NCBI GenBank assembly: GCA_964617875.1
Contig: CAZUAI010000013.1
Location: forward strand, 1-64,000
DNA: 64,000 nucleotides
DNA from: CAZMVY01 sp964617875
GTDB lineage: Bacteria > Planctomycetota > Phycisphaerae > UBA1845 > PWPN01
Direction: 5' to 3'
Part shown: in pieces, positions 23,762 to 30,547 of the stretch
How positions within the stretch are numbered: position 1 is the stretch's first letter
How the letters are laid out: every line of letters starts with the position of its first letter
Made by a program: the position numbers and the translations under genes
Notes under the pieces: generated by a model
Databases searched by the model: none
What the model was told of the DNA's origin: nothing
The model's input: only the letters and a program-made list of their open reading frames with translations

Positions 23762-25915
23762 CTACCGAGAGGAACGAACGTCCAGCGCCCTCGTCACGAA
23801 CGCCCAGAGGTCCGCTTGCGCTTCGATCAGCTTGGTCGTCGGCGTGCCGGCGCCGTGGCCGGCGCGCGTCTCGACGCGGATCAGCACCGGGTTCGGTCCC
23901 GCCTGCGCCGCCTGCAGCGCGGCGGCGAACTTGAAGCTGTGTGCCGGCACGACGCGGTCGTCGTGGTCCGCCGTCATCAGCAGCGTCGCGGGGTACTTCG
24001 TCCCGGGGCGGATGTTGTGCAGCGGGCTGTAGGCCCGGAGCACGGGGAACATCTCCGGGTCGTCCGGGCTGCCGTAGTCCGACGTCCATGCCCAGCCGAT
24101 CGTGTACTTGTGGAAACGGAGCATGTCGAGCACGCCGACCTGCGCCACCGCCGCGCCGAACAGGTCCGGCCGCTGCGTGATGCACGCACCCACGAGCAGC
24201 CCCCCGTTGCTCCCGCCGCCGATCGCGAGCCGCCCGGTCCGCGTGTAGCGGTTGGCGATGAGCCACTCGCCCGCCGCGATGAAATCGTCGAAGACGTTCT
24301 GCTTGTTCTTCAGCCGGCCGCCGTCGTGCCACGCCTTGCCGTACTCCCCGCCGCCGCGAAGGTTGGCCACGGCAAACACGCCCCCCATCTCCATCCACAC
24401 GAGGCCGCCGACGGAGAAGTACGGCGTGAGCGGGATGTTGAAGCCCCCGTAGCCGTAGAGGTACGTCGGGTTGTCGCCGTCGAGCGCGAGTCCCTTGCGG
24501 TGCGTGATGAACATCGGCACGCGCGTGCCGTCCTTCGACGGGTAGAACACCTGCTTCGTCTCGAACGCGGCGGAGTCGAAATCGACGCGCGGCTTGCGGA
24601 AGACCGTGCTCCCGCCCGTCCTCGTGTCGTGCCGGTAGATCGTCGCCGGCGTGCTGAAGCCCGTGAACGAGTAGAACGTCTCCGGATCGCCGCGACGGCC
24701 CTGGAACCCGTCCACGCTGCCGATGCCGGGAAGCTCGACCTCGCGGATGGGGCGGCCGTCGAGATCGAACGTCCGGACCTGCGAGCGGGCGTCCTTCATG
24801 TAGACGGCGACGAGCGCCTCGCCGACCACGCCGGCGGACTCCAGCGTCTCCGCCGCCTGGGGAATGACTTCCTTCCAGTTCGCCCGCTGCGGCGATCGCG
24901 TGTCGATGCGGATGATGCGGCCGCGCGGGGCGTCCAGGTCGGTGAAAAACGAGAAGACCGGACCGTCGTTGTCGAGAAACCGGTATTCGGCGTCATAGTC
25001 GTCGAGCAGTTTCACGACCTCGCCGCCGCCGGCCTCCAGATCGATGTAGTACACCCGGTTCTTCGGGTCCGTGCCCTGCTCGACGCTGATGATGACATAC
25101 CGTCCGTCGTCCGTCACCTGCGCGTGAAAGCCCCATTCCTTCTGGTCGGGCCGATGGTAGATCAGTGCATCCTCGCTCTGCGGCGTGCCGAGGCGGTGGT
25201 AGTAGAGCTTCTGGAAGTAATTGACCGATTCGAGCTTGCGCGGATCGGCCGGCTCGTCGTAGCGGCTGTAGTAGAAGCCGAGCCCGTCCTTCGTCCACGA
25301 CGCCCCCGAGAACTTGATCCACTTCAGGTGGTCGGGCCGGTCCTGGGCCGTGTCCACGTCGCGGACCCGGTACTCGACCCAGTCCGAGCCCGCCGTCGCG
25401 AGCCCGTACGCCAGCCGCTTGCCGTCCTCGCTGACGGCCGTGCCGGCCAGCGCGACCGTGCCGTCCTTCGAAAGCTCGTTCGGATCGAGCAGCACGCGCG
25501 GCTCGGCGTCGAGCGCATCGGCCACGTACAACACCGCCTGGTTCTGCAGCCCGTCGTTCTTCGTGAAGAAATACCGCCCGCCCTTCTTGTAGGGGATGCC
25601 GTACCGCTCGTGGTTCCACAACTGCGTCAGCCGCGCGCGGATCGCCTCGCGGGCGGGGATTTCCGCCAGGTAGCCGAACGTCAGCTTGTTCTCGGCCTCG
25701 ATCCACGCCTTCAGCTCCGGCGAATCGAGGTCCTCCATCCACCGGTACGGGTCCGCCACACGCACGCCGTGCAGCGTCTCCACCACGTCCGAGACCCGCG
25801 CCTTGGGGTACTCCATCGGCGCGCCGGGGCTCTTCCGCGCGGCCGTACACCCGCTCCAGACAAGGAGCGAACTCGTCACGATCACGAATGACAGCATCCA
25901 GGGTATCTTGCGCAT
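23762..25915 (-). CDS. prolyl oligopeptidase family serine peptidase (S9), lipoprotein
   Basis: The protein has 717 residues. The lipobox-like WSGC after a hydrophobic signal predicts a lipid-anchored periplasmic enzyme. The propeller domain begins at the typical DPYRWMEDLDSPELKAW motif. The alpha/beta-hydrolase domain carries Ser569 in GGSNGG, Asp in TADHDDRVVPAHS and His in RAGHGAG, the S9A catalytic triad. The family cleaves peptides after proline, usually shorter than about 30 residues. The ATG at 25915 has no Shine-Dalgarno sequence; a GATAAT element ends 6 nt upstream, so the mRNA may be leaderless. It converges with the MFS gene. Confidence 0.9.
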   Translation of the reverse strand: MRKIPWMLSFVIVTSSLLVWSGCTAARKSPGAPMEYPKARVSDVVETLHGVRVADPYRWMEDLDSPELKAWIEAENKLTFGYLAEIPAREAIRARLTQLWNHERYGIPYKKGGRYFFTKNDGLQNQAVLYVADALDAEPRVLLDPNELSKDGTVALAGTAVSEDGKRLAYGLATAGSDWVEYRVRDVDTAQDRPDHLKWIKFSGASWTKDGLGFYYSRYDEPADPRKLESVNYFQKLYYHRLGTPQSEDALIYHRPDQKEWGFHAQVTDDGRYVIISVEQGTDPKNRVYYIDLEAGGGEVVKLLDDYDAEYRFLDNDGPVFSFFTDLDAPRGRIIRIDTRSPQRANWKEVIPQAAETLESAGVVGEALVAVYMKDARSQVRTFDLDGRPIREVELPGIGSVDGFQGRRGDPETFYSFTGFSTPATIYRHDTRTGGSTVFRKPRVDFDSAAFETKQVFYPSKDGTRVPMFITHRKGLALDGDNPTYLYGYGGFNIPLTPYFSVGGLVWMEMGGVFAVANLRGGGEYGKAWHDGGRLKNKQNVFDDFIAAGEWLIANRYTRTGRLAIGGGSNGGLLVGACITQRPDLFGAAVAQVGVLDMLRFHKYTIGWAWTSDYGSPDDPEMFPVLRAYSPLHNIRPGTKYPATLLMTADHDDRVVPAHSFKFAAALQAAQAGPNPVLIRVETRAGHGAGTPTTKLIEAQADLWAFVTRALDVRSSR

Positions 25916-25921
25916 GGCCGG

Positions 25922-25951
25922 ATTATCGGGCCGCCCCCGGCCGCTGTGCAA
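25922..25951 (-). promoter_or_regulatory. promoter of the prolyl oligopeptidase gene, TTGCAC-N18-GATAAT
   Basis: On the minus strand TTGCAC (25946-25951) and GATAAT (25922-25927) are 18 nt apart, and the ATG at 25915 lies 6 nt after the -10. The spacing places the transcription start at the start codon. Confidence 0.5.
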
Positions 25952-25956
25952 CGCCC

Positions 25957-26079
25957 GACCGCGACGGCCGGCGTACCGTCCTGGTCGTCGGGGGCGATCC
26001 CACAGGCGCGCTGTGCGGTGCGTACCGGTTCATCGAGCGCCTGGGTGTGCGATTCTATCTGCACGGCGACGTTTCCCCC
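25957..26079 (+). pseudogene. remnant of a glycan-processing-type gene, cut at a family A repeat
   Basis: About 40 codons encode VLVVGGDPTGALCGAY then RFIERLGVRFYLHGD. This closely follows the GG-x-P-x-Gt-x-Y-x-v-x-x-FLE-x-LGVRWY-x-x-G pattern of the N-terminal domain before the barrel in alpha-glucuronidase-like and DUF4838-type secreted proteins. No start, no signal peptide and no downstream barrel are present. The 5' side runs into the prolyl oligopeptidase promoter and the 3' side passes into a family A repeat 17 bp later. A coincidental translation is possible but the motif is unusually specific. Confidence 0.5.
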
Positions 26080-26096
26080 CGGCGGCGCCGCTGCAG

Positions 26097-26277
26097 GCAC
26101 GTCGGGCACGGTCGCCGCCCGCGCCAGCGGGCAAGACTGCAGGCACGTAGGGCACGGTCGCCGCCCGCGCAAGCAGGTAGGGCATGGTCGCCGCCCGCGC
26201 CAGCGGGCAAGACCTGCCGCCTCGGGCTGAACAAGCCGCGAAGCGGCGACGGTCTGTAGCCCAGGGCGTAAGCCCTG
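26097..26277. repeat. family A palindromic repeat, locus 2, with extra hairpins
   Basis: Three family A units begin at about 26097, 26143 and 26173; the last ends CAAGACCTGCCGC at 26220. The first and third carry the full inner hairpin GCCCGC-GCCA-GCGGGC. Next come a GCCGC-GAA-GCGGC hairpin (26235-26247), also present at 37545 in slightly changed form, and CAGGGC-GTAA-GCCCTG (26262-26277), a stem closed by a GNRA-type tetraloop. Confidence 0.8.
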
Positions 26278-26303
26278 CGGTCACAGACGCCGCACGCAGG
26301 CAG

Positions 26304-26400
26304 GGGGTCAGGAACCTTTCTTGCCCTGGGCTGAACGCGTCGGGGCGGTCACTTCCCGTGAACACGGGGTTCTGCCTGTCCGGCAAGGGTTCCTGACCCC
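26304..26400. repeat. 97-bp inverted-repeat element (MITE-like)
   Basis: The ends GGGGTCAGGAACC (26304-26316) and GGTTCCTGACCCC (26388-26400) are perfect inverted repeats. With three bulged T residues in the left arm the pairing extends by CTTGCC/GGCAAG to 19 bp. The centre holds a smaller hairpin, CCCGTG-AA-CACGGG (26355-26368). There is no coding capacity. Size and structure resemble a miniature inverted-repeat element, but no target duplication was seen. Confidence 0.6.
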
Positions 26401-26439
26401 GTTCGCACATACGGCCATGCGCCCTTCGGCCCCCCCCTA

Positions 26440-26467
26440 TGGACTTCCCGGCGGCAACTCATAAAAT
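26440..26467 (+). promoter_or_regulatory. candidate promoter TGGACT-N16-TAAAAT
   Basis: TGGACT (26440-26445) and TAAAAT (26462-26467) lie 16 nt apart just after the palindrome-rich region and about 40 nt before the phospholipase-like gene. It is the lowest-GC stretch of this intergenic region. Confidence 0.5.
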
Positions 26468-26498
26468 AGCATGACTCCGCCAGCGTCCCGCCGGAGCG

Positions 26499-27434
26499 AT
26501 GAAGCGTATGCGCTGTCCATGCCGCTTTTTCACGGGGTTCGTCGCCGCCATCGCCGTACTCGTTGCGGCGGAGACGGCGTGGGGCTGGGGCCCGGCCACG
26601 CATGTGAAGCTGGCCTGCGACATTCTCGGCCGTCTCGATCTCCTCGGGACGGCGCTCGCCGCCCTGCTCGCCCGGCATGCCAGGGACTTCGTCTTCGGCG
26701 CCATTGCCGCCGATGTGGTGTTCGCCAAACGCCTGAGCCGTGTCAAGCAGTCCTGCCACCAGTGGCCGACCGCGTTTGCGATCCTCGACGGCGCGCCCAA
26801 CGACTCCGTGCGGGCGTTCGCGCACGGATACCTCGCGCACCTCGCGGCCGACACCGTCGCTCACAACAAGTTCCTGCCGCGCCAGATGACCGTCACACGC
26901 AGCACCATGTCATTCGGTCACATCTACTGGGAGGCCCGCGCCGACTCCACGATCGGGATGCACTACTGGGAGCGCCTGCGCGAGACGATCGACGCGGACT
27001 TCGAGCAGCACGAACGCGTCCTCGCCCAGAAGCTCACCGACACGCTTCTCCCGTTCCAGTGGAACCGCGCGATCTTCCACCAGCTCAACGCCATGCTGAG
27101 CCACAAAGGGTGGCTCCGCACCATGGATGCCTGGTATCACCGTTCGCGATGGGAACTGCCCGACGACCTGCTGGCCGAGTACCGGCTGGAGTGCGTCGAC
27201 CGGGGGCTGGACATCCTGTCCCGCGGTCCGCTCTCGCCCGTGACGCACGAGGATCCCAACGGCACGGCGGCCATCGGTCATACGCGCGAGCGCCGCAGGC
27301 TCCACCGACAGATGGCCCGCGCAGGCATTCTGCACCCGCACGTGCTCCAGGAGGCAACGGCCCGGCACATCCCCATCATCGGCGAACGAAACGGGATCAA
27401 CGCCTCCGAGCCGGACCGCGCCGAACCGCGCTGA
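26499..27434 (+). CDS. zinc-dependent phospholipase C family protein (311 aa)
   Basis: The N-terminus is a signal-like hydrophobic stretch (FFTGFVAAIAVLVAAETAWG). It is followed directly by WGPATHVKLA, the family's WGxxTHxxxA start, in which Trp and His bind zinc in bacterial phospholipase C. Further ligands fit GAIAADVVFAK and HGYLAHLAADTVAHNKFLP (His/Asp-rich). Members hydrolyse phospholipids or are annotated only by fold; some in planctomycetes are uncharacterised. The next ATG at 26508 has better spacing from GGAG (26493-26496) and may be the real start. It converges with the DUF6941-like gene. Confidence 0.8.
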   Translation: MKRMRCPCRFFTGFVAAIAVLVAAETAWGWGPATHVKLACDILGRLDLLGTALAALLARHARDFVFGAIAADVVFAKRLSRVKQSCHQWPTAFAILDGAPNDSVRAFAHGYLAHLAADTVAHNKFLPRQMTVTRSTMSFGHIYWEARADSTIGMHYWERLRETIDADFEQHERVLAQKLTDTLLPFQWNRAIFHQLNAMLSHKGWLRTMDAWYHRSRWELPDDLLAEYRLECVDRGLDILSRGPLSPVTHEDPNGTAAIGHTRERRRLHRQMARAGILHPHVLQEATARHIPIIGERNGINASEPDRAEPR

Positions 27435-27464
27435 GGACGGGCCGGTCGCACGGCGTCGGGCCGG

Positions 27465-27908
27465 TTACGCGCCCTGCACGGGCGGCGCCTGCCGCAGTTG
27501 GCACACCGCAAAGGTACGGCTTCCGAGCCACTGGTCGTCGGCGAACAGGGCCACCTCGTAGCGGCCCCACTGCGGGAACGAGACCTGCGGCAGTCGGAAG
27601 TTCAGCTCGACGACCTGTTGGGGATCCTGGAACATCAATGGGCCTTCCGCCTGGAAGACCGCCGTTTCCGTTTCGAGGTGCCGCACCACAATGCGGCTCC
27701 GGTACTCGCCTCGCCCGTCCGTGAGCGCCGCGTAAAGATGCATACTGGACGCCAGCGTCACCGGCAGATTGACGCCGTGGATGGCGCTGAATACGCCGAT
27801 CAGTGACAGCTTCTTCGTCAGCTCGTCGCGGATGATGAGGTCGCAGATCACGACCGCGAGAAGCACTGGCGGCGGCTTTGCCCCGGTCGGGCCGGACTCC
27901 ATGCGCAC
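27465..27908 (-). CDS. conserved protein resembling the DUF6941 family (147 aa)
   Basis: The core PPVLLAVVICDLIIRDELTKKLSLIGVFSAIHG, with a later PLMFQDPQQVVELNFRLPQVSFPQWGRYEVALFADDQWLGSRTF, matches the style of small proteins annotated DUF6941 in planctomycetes and other bacteria. The second half looks like a single beta-sandwich domain. No signal peptide is evident, so it is probably cytoplasmic. It begins 33 bp after the stop of the DUF2617-like gene and is probably its operon partner. No function is known to me. Confidence 0.6.
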   Translation of the reverse strand: MRMESGPTGAKPPPVLLAVVICDLIIRDELTKKLSLIGVFSAIHGVNLPVTLASSMHLYAALTDGRGEYRSRIVVRHLETETAVFQAEGPLMFQDPQQVVELNFRLPQVSFPQWGRYEVALFADDQWLGSRTFAVCQLRQAPPVQGA

Positions 27909-27941
27909 ACCTCGCCGACGTTGGGGTATCTCGGCTCGGCG

Positions 27942-28541
27942 TCAGCGCGCGGCCGTGCGCGAGGCCCGAGCAGGCGTCTTGGCCTTGGGAACCGGTCCGA
28001 TCTCGATGATCGACTGGGTCTTCAGGATCGTGCAGTCCGCCGGAAAGGCGTGGTACGACTGCACGTGCAGCTCGCTGTCACGGACCTCGTAGTCCAGGAA
28101 CGAGAACGGCTCCGGGCCGTTGTCCGCCCAGTCGTGGAACGGAAGGAAGATCCCCCGCGTCGATCCGTACCGCACCAGATCCCGGTGCGTCGCGTTGAAC
28201 AGGTTCGGCGAGAGCTTCTCAATCTGCGAGGAGAGAATGTAGCGCACGCCGTCCTCGAAATCCTCGACCTGATCCCGCTCGCCGCGGAACCGGAAGGTCA
28301 GCGCGCAGCCCGCCTGCGGCAGCAGCTCCTGGTCGTCCGCCGTCAATTCGGTGAGAACGCGATCGCCCGCCTGAACCGCCACCGCGTGGGTGAGGCCCAT
28401 GATCCAGAACGTCGCCTCGTAACGGCGCGCGCTGACACGCCGCTCCTGATGAATGTGAAAGAGTTCCGGGTGAATCTGGCGACGATACAGGAAAAACTGC
28501 ATGTCGCCAACTCGCTGCAATGTCTGACCAAGTTCCACGTT
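27942..28541 (-). CDS. conserved protein resembling the DUF2617 family (199 aa)
   Basis: The sequence RRQIHPELFHIHQERRVSARRYEATFWIMGLTHAVAVQAGDRVLTEL follows the DUF2617 pattern (HPELF, a conserved basic strand, GH-x-V and LTE). The later RYGSTRGIFLPFHDWA and LHVQSYHAFPADCTILKTQS are also characteristic. I prefer GTG 28541, with AAAGGCAGG upstream, over GTG 28628; the latter would add 29 unsupported residues across an inverted repeat. A strong promoter lies at 28716-28744, leaving a leader of up to about 165 nt. The function of the family is unknown. It is followed by the DUF6941-like gene. Confidence 0.6.
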   Translation of the reverse strand, partial: NVELGQTLQRVGDMQFFLYRRQIHPELFHIHQERRVSARRYEATFWIMGLTHAVAVQAGDRVLTELTADDQELLPQAGCALTFRFRGERDQVEDFEDGVRYILSSQIEKLSPNLFNATHRDLVRYGSTRGIFLPFHDWADNGPEPFSFLDYEVRDSELHVQSYHAFPADCTILKTQSIIEIGPVPKAKTPARASRTAAR

Positions 28542-28567
28542 GCCTGCCTTTACCGAAACAAAAACTA

Positions 28568-28593
28568 CGCCTGTGCATACACAGACACAGGCG
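28568..28593. promoter_or_regulatory. inverted repeat in the leader of the DUF2617-like gene
   Basis: CGCCTGTG (28568-28575) and CACAGGCG (28586-28593) are perfect inverted 8-mers with a 10-nt spacer, ending about 27 nt upstream of GTG 28541. It could be a leader hairpin or an operator. It is not a known LexA box. Confidence 0.45.
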
Positions 28594-28715
28594 ACCTGGA
28601 CGGAGCTTCGATCGCCTCCGCCGGCCACGAGTGAACCCGCCGCTGCATCGCTATCTTAGGAAACCGTACCGTACCGTTCCGTGGCGGACTACGCGGGGTT
28701 CTCCTGACAACGCCC

Positions 28716-28744
28716 ATTATAAACCAGGCCGCCGGCAACAACAA
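28716..28744 (-). promoter_or_regulatory. promoter TTGTTG-N17-TATAAT for the DUF2617/DUF6941 pair
   Basis: On the minus strand TTGTTG (28739-28744) and a perfect TATAAT (28716-28721) are separated by 17 nt. The -35 abuts the T-tract of the lexA terminator, giving a compact terminator-promoter junction. Confidence 0.75.
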
Positions 28745-28770
28745 GAAAAATCCGGTCGTTTTCCCGGATA
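28744..28770 (-). terminator. intrinsic terminator downstream of lexA
   Basis: Transcribed leftward, ATCCGG-N8-CCGGAT (28750-28769) forms a 6-bp stem followed by a run of five T residues. It lies about 55 nt after the lexA stop and is the clearest intrinsic terminator in the window. Confidence 0.75.
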
Positions 28771-28824
28771 ATCTTAGCCGTCCACTAACCTTATACGATC
28801 GGCAGGGCCATAAGTTTCGCTCGA

Positions 28825-29451
28825 TCAAAGTCTTCGCAGTACGCCGATAACCACGCCCTGGACTTGCACATGATCTACATAGATAGGTTCAAACTGTGGG
28901 TTTGCCGGCTGTAAGCGAATTCGGCCACCTTCGCGGTATATTTTTTTCAGTGTCGCCTCGCCATCCTCGAGTAGCGCGACGACCGTCTCGCCATCCCGGG
29001 CCGTTTCCCGCTGTTCCACGACCACATAGTCGCCGTCGCGGATCTGCTCATCGATCATGCTGTCGCCCTGGACCTGGAGAACGAAAGTGCGGCCGCCAGT
29101 GGCGAAGACTAATTCAAGATCCACGACGTCCGGAGTTTCGACGGCCTCGATGGGTCGGCCCGCCGCGATCCGGCCGACGATCGGGAGCCGGCTGGGCGAC
29201 TCATCCGGAAACACCGCAGCGGGCGTGATTTCCAAAGAGCGAACCCTGTGCGGAGAACGCCGCAGGAGTCCCTTTTCGATGAGCGCCTCGACGTGGCCGA
29301 AGATGGTGACCTTTGTGACGCGAAAGGCGTCGGCGAGTTCCTGCATCGTCGGGGAAAAGCCGTGCTTCCGCTGGTAATCCCGGATGACGGTGAGGATCTC
29401 CATTTGCCGCGGCGTCAGCCGTACTCCACCCGGGATGTTCGATTCCGACAC
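28825..29451 (-). CDS. lexA: LexA repressor (SOS-response transcriptional repressor, S24 autopeptidase)
   Basis: LexA represses DNA-damage genes and inactivates itself by self-cleavage when RecA filaments form. The 208-residue protein has an N-terminal winged HTH (LTPRQMEILTVIRDYQ, TMQELADAFRVTKVTIFGHVEALIEKGLL), the cleavage site Ala97-Gly98 in IAAGRP, Ser131 in VQGDSMIDE and Lys169 in EATLKK. The start is GTG 29451 with AAGGAG 7 nt upstream. Only the first helix region differs in style from E. coli LexA, as is usual between phyla, so its operator cannot be predicted. The nearest upstream promoter is over 430 bp away (29892-29920). Confidence 0.93.
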   Translation of the reverse strand: MSESNIPGGVRLTPRQMEILTVIRDYQRKHGFSPTMQELADAFRVTKVTIFGHVEALIEKGLLRRSPHRVRSLEITPAAVFPDESPSRLPIVGRIAAGRPIEAVETPDVVDLELVFATGGRTFVLQVQGDSMIDEQIRDGDYVVVEQRETARDGETVVALLEDGEATLKKIYREGGRIRLQPANPQFEPIYVDHVQVQGVVIGVLRRL

Positions 29452-29885
29452 GAGCCTTCTCCTTGGAGCGTGGCAGACCTTCCGGCCCGATGACCACAAT
29501 CGGCAGCGCCTCACAACGGACAACGCCGCCGCTCACATGGCGGACATGGGCATCGGACACCCCATCCACAGCGAGCAGGGCACGCTCAAACGCCCGCTCC
29601 GCCTTCGTCGCCGGCCAGTCGGGATAGGCGGCGGCATCGGCCGGCGCCACGGAACCGGCCGACGCCCAACCGCCCGTTACCACACGTTCGCTATCCCGCC
29701 TTCGAACGACGGCTTTGTCTACCGCACACTCCGGTTCCCAGCCATGACGATAGCCCGACCCGGGTCCGAACACACACAGCGGCAGATCCACAACATCACC
29801 CCCACATCGCCAGGCAATGGCCCGCCGGATTCCCCCCCGCAACCACCGGAGCAGGCCGACGCCCCTTCCTGTTAGCTTTCTGTTC
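29452..29885. other. region between lexA and its nearest promoter; no convincing gene
   Basis: A strong leftward promoter (29892-29920) reads into these 434 bp, but no open frame here has believable protein features. The longest leftward frame overlaps lexA by some 250 bp and the rightward ones are low-complexity. It may be a long lexA leader, a small RNA or a decayed gene. An inverted CGTTCG..CGAACG pair (about 29685-29708) is present. Confidence 0.4.
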
Positions 29886-29891
29886 GGTGTC

Positions 29892-29920
29892 ATTCTACCC
29901 TAACATCGGACGAACGTCAA
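29892..29920 (-). promoter_or_regulatory. promoter TTGACG-N17-TAGAAT reading toward lexA
   Basis: On the minus strand TTGACG (29915-29920) and TAGAAT (29892-29897) are 17 nt apart. The -35 is part of an imperfect palindrome (GACG-AA-CGTC on the plus strand), a possible repressor contact. Its target is presumably lexA, far downstream. Confidence 0.65.
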
Positions 29921-30271
29921 TGCCCCCCATAGCGAAAATCGCCGTTTTTTTGCGAAACCTCCGGGTGCTTCCGAGGACTCAACACGTGGTGATACATCCG
30001 AAAGAACCTCCCAACATCTTGTGGCTATCGACGGGCTTGGCGGCGATTCTTCAGGGGACTCATAAGTCGTCGGGGGCCAGCGGGTTGGAGGAAGGCCGCA
30101 AACGAGTTCAGCTTTGCTCAGCCACAATCCTCCTCGATCGGCCAGCCCCTTGACCCCTGAGAGCCCATGTCGGCTATATGGTGTCCGCGTGTCTTTAATC
30201 TGCGCTCGGCGCCGTTGACGCGGCGGGTGAGCGCGGCCTGTCGAAACACCCATGGTCTGTGGACAGCTGTA
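29921..30271. other. intergenic stretch without recognisable gene
   Basis: About 350 bp of lower GC content between the leftward lexA-side promoter and the family A repeats. Short frames exist on both strands but none has a start site, composition or motif that supports a gene. Confidence 0.4.
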
Positions 30272-30464
30272 GCACGTAGGGCACGGTCGCAGCCAGCGCC
30301 AGGACGTAGGGCACGGTCGCAGCCCGCGCCAGCGGGCAAGACCTGCCGCTCCGGGCTTTTCCTCCATGTACGTCGTCGCCAAGGCACGTAGGGCACGGTC
30401 GCAGCCCGCGTCAGCGGGCAAGACCTGCCGCCTCGGGCTGGTTCCTGCCGAAATCGCCGGGCAG
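30272..30464. repeat. family A palindromic repeat, locus 3
   Basis: Units begin at about 30272, 30303 and 30383. The second and third have the full inner hairpin (GCCCGC-GCCA-GCGGGC and GCCCGC-GTCA-GCGGGC) and the right arm CAAGACCTGCCGC. After the third unit, about 34 nt (CTCGGGCTGGTTCCTGCCG and on to CGGGCAG) recur with one difference at 37690-37724, so the repeated unit is longer than the hairpin itself. Confidence 0.8.
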
Positions 30465-30547
30465 ACCCGTTCCCACGCTTGTGCGAATCGCGCGTCACGC
30501 TTACCGTATTTCGCCAACCGCTTGCATGGCGGGACAGGAGTGACAGG

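Noticed and set aside
29201..29893. Possible gene upstream of and overlapping lexA
   Set aside because: Its C-terminal third is lexA read in another frame, the start codon overlaps a promoter -10, and no recognisable domain is present.
29685..29920. LexA operator resembling the Gram-positive CGAAC-N4-GTTCG box
   Set aside because: CGAAC half-sites occur, but their partners are missing or at the wrong spacing (12 nt instead of 4), so no box can be claimed.
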